NCBI GenBank assembly: GCA_963783695.1 | Contig: CAWAOM010000011.1 | Span: 1-64,000, forward strand | Direction: 5' to 3' | Length of the DNA stretch: 64,000 nucleotides | From: BM003 sp963783695 | GTDB lineage: Bacteria > Pseudomonadota > Gammaproteobacteria > Steroidobacterales > BM003 | In this document: piece after piece, positions 27,856 to 36,470 of the stretch | Numbering within the stretch: position 1 is the stretch's first letter | How the letters are laid out: each line of letters begins with the position of its first letter | Notes under the pieces: model-generated | Databases searched by the model: none | What the model saw: the letters and a program-made list of their open reading frames with translations, nothing else | What the model was told of the DNA's origin: nothing | Translations under genes and position numbers: made by a program

Positions 27856-27940
27856 ACGGATCTCTGTGGCCCCGATTGCCACTGTATTGCGGTAACGGTA
27901 CGGACAGGGAATTCGTCGGTGCGACCGCGGCCGCGGTGGA

Positions 27941-29053
27941 TCAGCTCCCCAGGGCCCCGGCGATCCGGTCGAGATCCCTGTCGTCGAGATACGGATGCAC
28001 CGGGACGCTGAAAATGTCCGCGGCAACGCGTTCCGCTACCGGGAAATCGCCGGCGCCGTAGCCGAGGCTACGGTATGCCCCGGCCAGGTGGAGCGGCTGA
28101 GCGTAATAAATGGCAGTGGGTATGTCGTCAGCCGCGAACCGGGCGAGCACCGTCTCACGATCCCGGGTTGCCGGACGCAGCGAATACTGGGCCCATGCCG
28201 AGCGGTATCCCTGTGGTATGTGCGGAGCGGCGAAACCGGGACCGAGTCTCGCTCCAAGCTTTTCGGCATTGCTCTGCCGCGCATCGAGCTCGCTTTCGAA
28301 CACGGTCAGTTTGGCCAACAGGATCGCGGCCTGGATCGTATCCAAACGGCTGTTCATACCGATCAGGACATTGTCGTATTTGTGCTTGCCCTGACCGTGC
28401 ACCCGCAACGAACGCAGGCGCGCGGCCAGTTCGTCGTCATCGGTGAACACCGCGCCACCATCACCGAAACAACCGAGCGGTTTGGCCGGGAAAAAACTAG
28501 TGGTCGCAATATCGCCAAAACTGCAGCTTCTCTTGCCATCCAGCGCTGCGCCGAAACTCTGTGCCGCATCTTCGACAAGATATACCGAGTGCCGCGCCGC
28601 GACTTTGGCCAGTTCCGCGTAGTTAGCGGGCAGGCCGAAAAGATTCACAGCGATGATCGCCCTGGGCGTCAGCTCGCCGGCGTCGGCAACAGCCCGTATC
28701 GCGGCTTCGACACCGGCCGGGTCGATGTTATAGGTCGCTTCGTCAATGTCGATGAACACCGGGGTCGCGCCAATCAGGCTTACCGCCTCGGCCGTCGCAA
28801 AAAAGGTAAACGTCGGCACGAACACCGCGTCCCCGGCGCCGATACCCAACGCCATCAGGGCCAGACTGATCGCGTCGGTGCCGTTGGCGACGCCCAGCGC
28901 GTGACGGACACCGCAAAACTCGCCGAGACGCTCTTCCAGTTCGCCGACTTCCGGCCCCATGATGAACCGGCCATGCGCCATCACCGCGTCGATCCGGCGC
29001 CGGATATCGGGTTCCAGTACCTGGTATTGGCGCTCGAGATCCACAAACTTCAT
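27941..29053 (-). CDS. DegT/DnrJ/EryC1/StrS aminotransferase (WbpE/WlbC-like)
   Basis: About 370 residues of the PLP-dependent sugar aminotransferase family. Marks are FVDLERQYQVLEPDI, the GVANGTDAISLALMALGIGAGDAVFVPTFTF block, the YLVEDAAQSFGA segment (PLP-contacting Asp) and the lysine-bearing TTSFFPAKPLGCFGDGGA, where the internal aldimine lysine sits. Together with the adjacent WbpD-like acetyltransferase and the WbpB-like dehydrogenase at 34.3 kb, it probably makes the 3-amino group of UDP-GlcNAc(3NH2)A. It starts at 29053, sharing ATGA with the upstream acetyltransferase gene. Confidence 0.88.
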   Translation of the reverse strand: MKFVDLERQYQVLEPDIRRRIDAVMAHGRFIMGPEVGELEERLGEFCGVRHALGVANGTDAISLALMALGIGAGDAVFVPTFTFFATAEAVSLIGATPVFIDIDEATYNIDPAGVEAAIRAVADAGELTPRAIIAVNLFGLPANYAELAKVAARHSVYLVEDAAQSFGAALDGKRSCSFGDIATTSFFPAKPLGCFGDGGAVFTDDDELAARLRSLRVHGQGKHKYDNVLIGMNSRLDTIQAAILLAKLTVFESELDARQSNAEKLGARLGPGFAAPHIPQGYRSAWAQYSLRPATRDRETVLARFAADDIPTAIYYAQPLHLAGAYRSLGYGAGDFPVAERVAADIFSVPVHPYLDDRDLDRIAGALGS

Positions 29054-29640
29054 GCGCCGTCTCCGGGCCTGCACGTAACGCTGCCATCACTCAGTCTGTA
29101 GACCGCTCCGGTGTGCGTGCAGACAGCCTCCACGTCACCGTCAACCGGCAGATCGAGTTGCTCGCCGTATTCGCTCATCCAGCCGATCTGGCGCGCCGGG
29201 ACACCAACCACCAGCGCATAGTCAGGCACATCGGCGTTGACCACCGCACCGGCGCCGACGAACGCAAACCGGCCGATGTTTACGCCGCAGACTATCGTGC
29301 TGTTAGCGCCGAGGCTGGCACCGCGTCTGACCAGGGTCGGGCGGTACTCGTCCTTGCGAACAATCGCCGCGCGCGGATTGTAGACATTGGTAAACACGAC
29401 ACTGGGCCCGCAAAAAACGTCGTTCTCGATGGCGATGCCGTCATAGACCGAAACGTTGTTCTGGATCTTCACGTTGTCGCCGATCGTGACGTCGTTGCCG
29501 ACAAAGACGTTCTGCCCCAGCGAGCAATTGGCGCCGATGCGAGCACCGGCGCAGACATGGGTCCAGTGCCAGACCCGGGTGTCGTCACCGAGGACGGCCC
29601 CGTCGTCGACTATTGCCGATTCATGCACCCAGCAATCCAC
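29050..29640 (-). CDS. Left-handed beta-helix N-acetyltransferase (WbpD/WlbB-like)
   Basis: About 196 residues of hexapeptide repeats forming a left-handed beta helix (ARIGANCSLGQNVFVGNDVTIGDNVKIQNNVSV is read as successive [LIV]-G-x4 turns; split here only for description). Marks of UDP-2-acetamido-3-amino-glucuronate N-acetyltransferases are VWHWTHV, GPSVVFTNVYNPRA and GANSTIVCGVNIG. It would acetylate the 3-amino group made by the adjacent aminotransferase. The start is a GTG at 29640 with AAGGAG eight bases upstream; a longer frame is open but not needed. Confidence 0.86.
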   Translation of the reverse strand: MDCWVHESAIVDDGAVLGDDTRVWHWTHVCAGARIGANCSLGQNVFVGNDVTIGDNVKIQNNVSVYDGIAIENDVFCGPSVVFTNVYNPRAAIVRKDEYRPTLVRRGASLGANSTIVCGVNIGRFAFVGAGAVVNADVPDYALVVGVPARQIGWMSEYGEQLDLPVDGDVEAVCTHTGAVYRLSDGSVTCRPGDGA

Positions 29641-29902
29641 ATCTTCTCCTTGCAACCAGTCGCGATGGCCAGAAACCAAACCGCCCAGGGAAACGCCGGC
29701 GAGTGCCACCGGACCCGGGCGCCGCGAAATTATACGCCCAAATCCGGCCGCGATCGGCACACGGCCGGGCCGCCGCAGCCACGCGCCACCGCGATGGCAA
29801 ACCCCGGCGACGGCCAGCCTAAAGACCCATCAGACTACCGGACAAGCAGCCATGGCCGCGCCGTGACCGGGGCAATTGTCTCCCGGGCGGTGCCGTGATC
29901 CA

Positions 29903-31411
29903 ATGCCGACCATGAATATCAAGGGCCTGATTTCCGGCTTGTCTCCGAAAGGAAAGATGGCGCAGGGCGTTACCGCCATCGCGATGGGCTCGGGGGCCGG
30001 TCAGTTGATTACGCTGCTGGCCGCACCGATTCTCACCCGCCTGTACAGTCCCGATGACTACGGCATTCTCGCGGTCTACACCGGGCTCCTCGGCCTCGTC
30101 ATCGTCATTGCAAGTCTCCGCTACCAACTCGCCATCGTGTTGCCGCGCACTGACGGCAGCGCGGCAAACATCCTCGTGCTCTCGCTCTCGGTGCTTTTGC
30201 TCAACGTCTTCCTCGCCGCGCTGGGTGTGGCGTTTTTTGGACCGGCGCTGGGCGCATGGACCAACGCGCCGCAACTGACACCGTACCTGTGGCTGCTGCC
30301 GGTCGGCATCGCGCTCGCCGGCAGTTACCAGATCTTCAACTACTGGGCGATCCGCAAGGGCGAGTTCAATCTCATTGCGCAAACCAAGATCCAGCAAAGC
30401 GCGACCATGGCGGTAACCCAGACATTTTTCGGGCTGATCCAGGCCGGCCCGGTCGGTCTGCTGATCGGCCAGATCTTCGGCCAGGGCGGCGGACTGCTGC
30501 GGCTGCTGCGCAATGCCTGGTCGCAGGACCGCGATCTGCTGGGCCGCGTCAATACCCGGCGTATCCTGCAACGGGCGCGCCGATACCGCGATTTTCCGGT
30601 TTATCTTTCGCTCGCGGGACTGATGAACAGCGCCGGCTCGCAGCTTCCACTGATTCTTTTTTCGGCATTGTTTTCGCCGGCTGTCGCGGGCCTGTACCTG
30701 CTGGCGTTCCGGGTCATCAACCGTCCCGCAGGACTGCTGTCGCAGGCAATCCGCCAGGTATTTCTCTCCGGGGCGGCAGTCGCGAAACGCGATGGCAGGC
30801 TGGCGTCTCTGACCTATCGCGCCTATGCCGGCCTGACCCGAACCGGATTCGCGCCGATCATCTTCGTCGGCGTAATCGCGCCGGAGCTTTTCGCGGTGCT
30901 GTTCGGGCCGGACTGGGCCGAAGCCGGGCGCTACGTGCAGTGGATGGTGCCGTGGCTGGCCACCTCTTTTGTCGCCTCGCCGCTGACGACGCTGAATGTG
31001 GTGCTTGAGCGGCAGCGCTTCGACCTTGCGTTCCAGACCGTATTGCTGGGGGCAAAAGTGGGCGGAATCGTCGTCGGCAGCATGATCGGCGGACCCATTG
31101 CCACCGTCGCGTGTTACTCGATTGCGTCGGCGATCTGTTACCAGGGGTTTGGTCTGTGGATATCGACCGCGGCCGGCACACCATTGCGCAACCTGCTGGG
31201 CGCGTTCGTCACGGAACTCTGCGCCGTGCTGCCGTTTGCCGCGTTCCTTCTGCTGACCAAGCCGGACGGACTGCTGACCGGCGAAACCCAAAGCGGAATA
31301 CAGCCGGCAACCTGGCTGATCCTGTTTTTCGTCATCTCGCTGGCGGTGACGGCATGGCGCAGCGTTACCCATATCTACCGCCAGACCGCAGTAGGTGCGA
31401 GGGCCGCATGA
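29903..31411 (+). CDS. Polysaccharide flippase (Wzx-like, MOP superfamily)
   Basis: About 502 residues with 12-14 hydrophobic segments and the N-terminal pattern GSGAGQLITLLAAPILTRLYSPDDYGILAVYTGLLG that marks O-antigen/exopolysaccharide flippases (RLYSPxDYG). It would move undecaprenyl-linked repeat units across the inner membrane. The ATG at 29903 or 29912 (MNIKGLISGL) is plausible. It lies head-to-head with the WbpD/WbpE pair and upstream of a glycosyltransferase on the same strand, within a locus of mixed orientation. Confidence 0.87.
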   Translation: MPTMNIKGLISGLSPKGKMAQGVTAIAMGSGAGQLITLLAAPILTRLYSPDDYGILAVYTGLLGLVIVIASLRYQLAIVLPRTDGSAANILVLSLSVLLLNVFLAALGVAFFGPALGAWTNAPQLTPYLWLLPVGIALAGSYQIFNYWAIRKGEFNLIAQTKIQQSATMAVTQTFFGLIQAGPVGLLIGQIFGQGGGLLRLLRNAWSQDRDLLGRVNTRRILQRARRYRDFPVYLSLAGLMNSAGSQLPLILFSALFSPAVAGLYLLAFRVINRPAGLLSQAIRQVFLSGAAVAKRDGRLASLTYRAYAGLTRTGFAPIIFVGVIAPELFAVLFGPDWAEAGRYVQWMVPWLATSFVASPLTTLNVVLERQRFDLAFQTVLLGAKVGGIVVGSMIGGPIATVACYSIASAICYQGFGLWISTAAGTPLRNLLGAFVTELCAVLPFAAFLLLTKPDGLLTGETQSGIQPATWLILFFVISLAVTAWRSVTHIYRQTAVGARAA

Positions 31412-31535
31412 CACGCCAGGGTTTACGCTGCAGCGGCAGCGCCGGCCAACGCCAGCGGCCGATGCCTGCACTCTCCTCACATCGTGCGGGATAATGGGCG
31501 CGATTCGCGCCCCCGTTAGTCGCTGAAGGAATTCC

Positions 31536-32672
31536 ATGTCCCGTCGCGTTCTGAGCCTCGTGCTCAACAGTTTCGAAAACGATTCGAGGGTGCTGCGCGC
31601 CTGCGACAGCCTGGTTGCGGCCGGCTACGCGGTAACGGTCGGGGCATTGCACGAAGCCGGACTGCCGGAGAGCGAGAAAGTCGGTGCGATCAATGTCGAG
31701 CGAGTTGCGCTGCACACGCGTGGCTGGTCTAAATGGCGCCCGGTCCAGGTGCTGAAGTATGCCGAATGGGTAGTCCGCGTCGTGCAGAGATTTCGCGGCT
31801 ACGACATTGTCCATTGCAATGACATCAATACATTGCCGGCCGGGGTTTTGCTAAAGGCGCTGAGCCGCGGCAATGCACGGATCGTCTACGACGCCCACGA
31901 ATTCGAGAGCAACCGCAAGGCCGGGCAAAGCCGGGTCAGCATTCGTTCGCTGCAAATGCTGGAGGGCTTCCTGATCCGCTTTGCCGACAAGGTCATAACG
32001 GTATCGGACGGCATTGCCGACGAATACGCCCGCATCTATCCGATCGATCGGCCCGATGTCGTGATGAACGTGCCGTGGCTGCAGCAGGCGAGCAGCGACG
32101 ATCGCTTTCGCCACCGCTTTGGCCTGCGCCAGGACCAGATCATCTTCCTTACCCAGGGTGTCTTGAGCCCGAATCGTGGCATCGAAATCATGCTCGATAC
32201 CTTCGCCGCCATGGCGGACGACAGCAGGGTACTGGTCATCATGGGTTCGGGTGTACTGGAATCCCGGGTCAGATCGTATGCACAGCGATCAGCGAATATC
32301 TTTCACCAACCGGCCGTTCCGCCAGACCAGGTCATTGCGCACACGGTCGCGGCGGATTACGGCATCGCCCTGATCCGCGGCGCAAGTTTCAGCTATCAAC
32401 ACTGCCTGCCCAACAAGTTGTTCGAGTACCTGATGGCGGGCCTGCCGGTCATCGTGTCCGATTTGCCCGAAATGCGAGCGGTGGTCGAACGGATGAATCT
32501 CGGCGTCGTCTGCGAAACATTCTCGGTTGCGGCGCTATCGGGCGCCTGCGACACACTGATCGGGCTCGACCAGGCGATGCTGGGCCGCAATGTCGCCACG
32601 GCGCGTGCCACTTTCAACTGGGATACCCAGCAAAGCGTCTGGCTCAATGTAATCGCCACAGCGAGTCGCTGA
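31536..32672 (+). CDS. Glycosyltransferase family 4 protein
   Basis: A 378-residue GT-B type glycosyltransferase. The N-terminal domain includes VLSLVLNSFENDSRVLRACDSLVAAGYAVTV and VHCNDINTLPAGVLL...IVYDAHEFESNR. The C-terminal nucleotide-sugar domain includes LTQGVLSPNRGIEIMLDTFA and the E-x7-E-like ending LPNKLFEYLMAGLPVIVSDLPEMRAVVE. It adds a sugar during O-antigen or exopolysaccharide assembly; donor and acceptor are not predictable. AAGGAATTCC precedes the ATG. It is 124 bases after the flippase. Confidence 0.9.
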   Translation: MSRRVLSLVLNSFENDSRVLRACDSLVAAGYAVTVGALHEAGLPESEKVGAINVERVALHTRGWSKWRPVQVLKYAEWVVRVVQRFRGYDIVHCNDINTLPAGVLLKALSRGNARIVYDAHEFESNRKAGQSRVSIRSLQMLEGFLIRFADKVITVSDGIADEYARIYPIDRPDVVMNVPWLQQASSDDRFRHRFGLRQDQIIFLTQGVLSPNRGIEIMLDTFAAMADDSRVLVIMGSGVLESRVRSYAQRSANIFHQPAVPPDQVIAHTVAADYGIALIRGASFSYQHCLPNKLFEYLMAGLPVIVSDLPEMRAVVERMNLGVVCETFSVAALSGACDTLIGLDQAMLGRNVATARATFNWDTQQSVWLNVIATASR

Positions 32673-32677
32673 GCTAA

Positions 32678-32695
32678 ACCGGACTGCAGTCCGGT
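32678..32695. repeat. Perfect 18-bp palindrome between convergent genes
   Basis: ACCGGACTGCAGTCCGGT is a perfect palindrome six bases after the glycosyltransferase stop and upstream of the convergent polymerase-like gene's end. It could form a 9-bp stem (fewer with a loop) and act as a weak bidirectional transcription stop, but no T-run follows on either strand. The rest of the 32673-32845 gap shows nothing. Confidence 0.45.
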
Positions 32696-32845
32696 GCCAT
32701 CGCGGTCCGGCGCAATTGAAAACCGCCACGACCGTGTCGCCGAGCACCGGGGTCCATGGTTCGCGCCTAATCGATCAACCCGCAAGCAAGTGCAGGCAAC
32801 ACAACGAGCTTTCATTGCACCGCCGGGCCGGCACTTGCGTCGCGC

Positions 32846-34186
32846 TCAGGCAACGCCGGTTTTCTGCTGCGAGAACAAATGACTTTCGACGCGGATGGGC
32901 GGACACAACAATCCCAGCGCAAACCACAAAGGCATCCAGGTGAAAAAAGTCGCTGCCAGCGCAAACACTAGCGCAATCGTGACCAGCATCATCCGCAGCA
33001 CACCAATATCCATATCGCTGAAATAGGACCCGAACATCCCTCCGGACCGGCCAATATCGCGATAGACGGAGACAACATAGGCCACGAACAGTGCGGTGCC
33101 GATCACACCCATGTGAGACAGCAGTGATACCAGGCTGTGCGAGTACGTGCCCTCCCCCGTGGTGAGCTCGTCCACCAGCAAATTTCCGAACAGCGGGCTG
33201 TACGCGAACTGGGTGAGAAAATCCGACGACAAAATGCGCAACCGGCTCGCCACCGAGTTGCCGCCGATCGTACCTTCGGAAAAACCGAAAAACCGGAACT
33301 GTTCCAGATCGAATTCCGTGTACGACAACAACGCCGCAATCGCCGCCACCGCGATCAGGGCGAGCACCACGCCGCGCCACGCCAGCGCGGCAACCGACTT
33401 TTGCAATACCAGCGCCGAGTCGGTCGACTGCGCAAGCAGGTGGCGTGACCAGCGCACCATGCGACGCCGCGGACGCCAGATCCACAGCAACGTAGTGCCG
33501 CAAACAACGAAGCCGACGACGAAACCCGCATTGGAGCCGAGTAACTGGGCCATCACAAGCAACATCCCCGTCATTGCGATATAGACGGCCATCACGATCG
33601 CCCGCGCAAACAAGGGCGTGGACGAAAACCCCTCGTGAAAGATCCGCACCGAGCCCAGCAGCATCGAGAACATCAGCGTCAGTATGCCGATGAAATTCCC
33701 CGGTCGTTGATACTGGCGGTCGTGCGAGTCGATCAGGAACAGATCGCTGCGCACCGACGCAAAATGAGTCATAAAGGTATCGCTGACGAAATACAGCGAA
33801 ATACACAGGAACAGGAACCCCGGAATGGCACTGCGTAGACCCATGCTCTGGGCGCTAAAAATGGTGCTGATAAAGATTGCAACAGTGACGCCAAGCAGAA
33901 GCGCAAACACGACTCCGCCGCTGGTACCCAGCGTCATGGCCTTAACTTCCGCGAGGTACGGGACGTCGAAAAACAAGCGCAGCAAAAAGTAGCTCAGAAA
34001 GACCAGCAGGAACAGCGCGGAGCGCGGGAAGCACAGGCTTTGCAGCGGATTGCCGATCGTCGCAACGATGGCGAGGGCCGCCGCTATCGTGAACAGCAAG
34101 AAATAATATCCGACGCCACTATCGGTGGTTTCGATGTTGGCAAGCAGGAACAGCACGACGCAGGTCAGTCCGGCCCATGCCAGCAA
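32846..34186 (-). CDS. O-antigen polymerase/ligase-like membrane protein
   Basis: A 446-residue protein with 10-12 hydrophobic segments and a large periplasmic loop. The loop ends in LLVDELTTGEGTYSHSLVSLLSHMGVIG, a pattern (E-x3-H-x-S/N-x3-L-x2-G-x2-G) seen in Wzy polymerases and WaaL-type ligases. It would polymerise repeat units or ligate polymer to lipid A-core. The two classes cannot be separated by eye. It lies between the glycosyltransferase and the WbpB-like dehydrogenase, supporting an O-antigen role. Confidence 0.7.
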   Translation of the reverse strand: MLAWAGLTCVVLFLLANIETTDSGVGYYFLLFTIAAALAIVATIGNPLQSLCFPRSALFLLVFLSYFLLRLFFDVPYLAEVKAMTLGTSGGVVFALLLGVTVAIFISTIFSAQSMGLRSAIPGFLFLCISLYFVSDTFMTHFASVRSDLFLIDSHDRQYQRPGNFIGILTLMFSMLLGSVRIFHEGFSSTPLFARAIVMAVYIAMTGMLLVMAQLLGSNAGFVVGFVVCGTTLLWIWRPRRRMVRWSRHLLAQSTDSALVLQKSVAALAWRGVVLALIAVAAIAALLSYTEFDLEQFRFFGFSEGTIGGNSVASRLRILSSDFLTQFAYSPLFGNLLVDELTTGEGTYSHSLVSLLSHMGVIGTALFVAYVVSVYRDIGRSGGMFGSYFSDMDIGVLRMMLVTIALVFALAATFFTWMPLWFALGLLCPPIRVESHLFSQQKTGVA

Positions 34187-34305
34187 TAATCGCAGCGTCC
34201 TAATCTCGACTCTCCGGCAGTCGCATTATCAGCGTCGCGGCCTGGTGACGGCGCGACGAACAACAGCGATCGCGCGGCACCCCACAGGACGGGCCGCCGC
34301 TCGCG

Positions 34306-35277
34306 TCAGGCCGCACGCCCGCCGCCGTCCAGCAGACGCGCAAGCATCGGATGGCGGTCTCCCGCAGACAGGTTGATCGCGGCGTTGCGTATGTTGGCCA
34401 CCGTTTCGATCGCCACCCTGGCGTCGGCCAGACCAAAGCCGTTGCCGTTGAGCACCTGCTCGTAGCTGCGCGTGTGGAGGTCGCCAAAGCCACCGGAGAA
34501 TTCGATCTCCTCGCCGTCAATGGTAATGCTGCGGTAGGTACGCTGACCGCCGCTGACGACTTCCGCCGGGAGGTCCGACGAATCGATCGACAGCAGCCAG
34601 CGGACCCGGGCACGCTCGTACTCGAGATAGCCCGCGGCGCGGGTGTCCGAAGCGAAGTGGACGAAGTTGTCCTGCAGGTCGCCAAAAATAAAATGCAGCA
34701 TGTCATAGAAATGCACGCCGATATTGGTCGCAATGCCACCCGAACGGCGCTCGTCGCCTTTCCACGACACCAGGTACCAGCGGCCACGCGAAGTGATGTA
34801 GGTCAGGTCGACTTCGTGTTTTGTCGCGGCATTCCCATGTTCGACTTTTTTCTTCAGCGCAATTATCGACGGATGCAATCGCAGTTGCAGGATGGAATTG
34901 ACGCGACGGCCTGAATCCGCCTCCATCTCGCTGAGGCCATCGAGATTCCAAGGGTTCAGTACCAGCGGCTTCTCGCAAATCACATCGGCGTCGGCGCGCA
35001 GACCGAAACGGACATGCGCGTCGTGCAAATAGTTGGGCGAACACACGGTGACGTAGTCAATCTTGCGGCCGTCGTTCCGGCGGCGGAGTTTGTCGATATG
35101 ACGATCGAACCGTTCGAACTCGACAAAGAACCGCGCGTCCGGGAAATAGCTGTCGATCACTCCAACGGAATCGTTAACGTCGAGGGCGGCAATCAGATCG
35201 TTGCCGGTCTCGCGGATAGCCTTCATGTGGCGTGGCGCGACATAGCCGGCCGCCCCGATCATTGCAAAATTTTTCAT
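34306..35277 (-). CDS. Gfo/Idh/MocA oxidoreductase (WbpB/WlbA-like)
   Basis: About 323 residues. The N-terminal Rossmann fold is MIGAAGYVAPRHMKAI with DVNDSVGVIDSYFPDARFF; the active-site lysine is in CEKPLVLNPWN, and LQLRLHPSI and ATNIGVHFYDMLHFIFG are subfamily marks of UDP-GlcNAcA 3-dehydrogenases. It oxidises UDP-N-acetylglucosaminuronate to the 3-keto sugar used by WbpE-type aminotransferases, matching the wbpE/wbpD-like genes at 28-29.6 kb. The ATG at 35277 is chosen over 35292 because the fold begins there. The gap 35278-35356 separates it from wzz. Confidence 0.9.
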   Translation of the reverse strand: MKNFAMIGAAGYVAPRHMKAIRETGNDLIAALDVNDSVGVIDSYFPDARFFVEFERFDRHIDKLRRRNDGRKIDYVTVCSPNYLHDAHVRFGLRADADVICEKPLVLNPWNLDGLSEMEADSGRRVNSILQLRLHPSIIALKKKVEHGNAATKHEVDLTYITSRGRWYLVSWKGDERRSGGIATNIGVHFYDMLHFIFGDLQDNFVHFASDTRAAGYLEYERARVRWLLSIDSSDLPAEVVSGGQRTYRSITIDGEEIEFSGGFGDLHTRSYEQVLNGNGFGLADARVAIETVANIRNAAINLSAGDRHPMLARLLDGGGRAA

Positions 35278-35356
35278 CGCAGGTAGTTCCACTGGTCAAT
35301 TCGCGGGATCGGTTGCGCCGCCCTGCGCGACGACGACCCCGCTGGTCTGATATTCG

Positions 35357-36307
35357 CTACGCGGCAGAGTCGCCCGGCGCGCGGCGCCGTGACGTCGTAA
35401 CCGCGTTCTGGATCAATACGATAATGACCGCCAGCGCGCCGCCGAAAAGCGTGCCAACGACGGCAACCAGGCTGCGTCGGGGCCGCGAGCGCATCTTCGG
35501 CGCCTGAGCCGGATCGACAATCTTGAACGCAAACTCGTCGTTACCACGCGCCAGCATCAGTTTTTGCAGCTCGCCCTCGAGCAGGCGGCCGATAGACTGT
35601 TGCAGCGTGTAGACGCTGGTCTGGCCCAGTTCGCCTTCGAGATACGCGATATTGCGCTGCGCTTCCTTCAGGGCTTCGTCACGCATCTGGTCGTTGAGTC
35701 TCTGCACCATCTCGTTGGCCCATGCGGCGGCGAGTTCGGGGTCCTTCCACTCGACGCTCAGTGTGACGATTCCGCTCCTGCGGTCCTCGGACACGGTACG
35801 AACGTTGTCCTCGAAGAAGCGCACTGCATCGCGCAGGTCGGGCGGCTCAGCGGAGATTCCGATCTTGGCATCGGCATCGAAGATCAGCGGCATCAGGTTA
35901 TTGGCCTCGATGAAATCGCCGCTGAACTCCTTCGAGCGCAACACTGCCAGAGCCTCGACGGTATCGGTGGTGGAAGTGGTGATGCCGGCGAGATTTGCGA
36001 GACCCCCAAGCGCATCGGTCAGAGACGGTGCCGTGCGTTTGTCGGCCGGCGTCAGCAGTACTTCCGCCCGGTACCACTCGGTGGCAGTCAGCGCATAGGC
36101 GACCGAAGCGATCGCAAACAGCGTTGTGATCAGGATGATGAATCCCTTCCTTCGCCACAGGATTCGCCACAGGTCAACCAAAGTAAGCTGGTTTTCCGCA
36201 ATTCGCTGGATCGCATCCTGCGGCATCACATAAACCAGCCGCTCCTGCGAAGCGCTGCGATCTTTGCCGCCGTCGTCCGCGGACGTACGGCTGATTTCCT
36301 GACTCAT
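35357..36307 (-). CDS. Chain-length determinant (Wzz) family protein
   Basis: About 316 residues. The N-terminal part ends in LTLVDLWRILWRRKGFIILITT, the first transmembrane helix of the Wzz domain; a periplasmic region follows with coiled-coil character (DQMRDEALKEAQRNIAYLEGEL); the second transmembrane helix VAVVGTLFGGALAVIIVLI lies after KIVDPAQAPKMRSRPRRSL, the conserved proline-rich segment. Wzz proteins set O-antigen chain length. A start at 36307 (MSQEISR) gives a normal cytoplasmic N-terminus; a longer open frame upstream reads into the divergent TIR promoter region. Confidence 0.88.
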   Translation of the reverse strand: MSQEISRTSADDGGKDRSASQERLVYVMPQDAIQRIAENQLTLVDLWRILWRRKGFIILITTLFAIASVAYALTATEWYRAEVLLTPADKRTAPSLTDALGGLANLAGITTSTTDTVEALAVLRSKEFSGDFIEANNLMPLIFDADAKIGISAEPPDLRDAVRFFEDNVRTVSEDRRSGIVTLSVEWKDPELAAAWANEMVQRLNDQMRDEALKEAQRNIAYLEGELGQTSVYTLQQSIGRLLEGELQKLMLARGNDEFAFKIVDPAQAPKMRSRPRRSLVAVVGTLFGGALAVIIVLIQNAVTTSRRRAPGDSAA

Positions 36308-36470
36308 TTGTGAACTGCATCGGCGAAGGGGACCGGAATTATAAACGCTATCCACAGGACACGCCTCAGGCGGCAAATCGGCAAACAGGTTTGACGGCTG
36401 TGGTGCGCCGCGATGACCGCGCTGCGCCGCCTTGTGTAGACTGGGGCGAGGCTGAACAGGGAGGTGAATC

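Noticed and set aside
29819..31567. A 582-codon open frame on the minus strand opposite the flippase
   Set aside because: It is rich in Arg/Gln/His/Pro, as expected from the complement of a high-GC membrane-protein gene, has no domain pattern, and the plus-strand flippase is clear.
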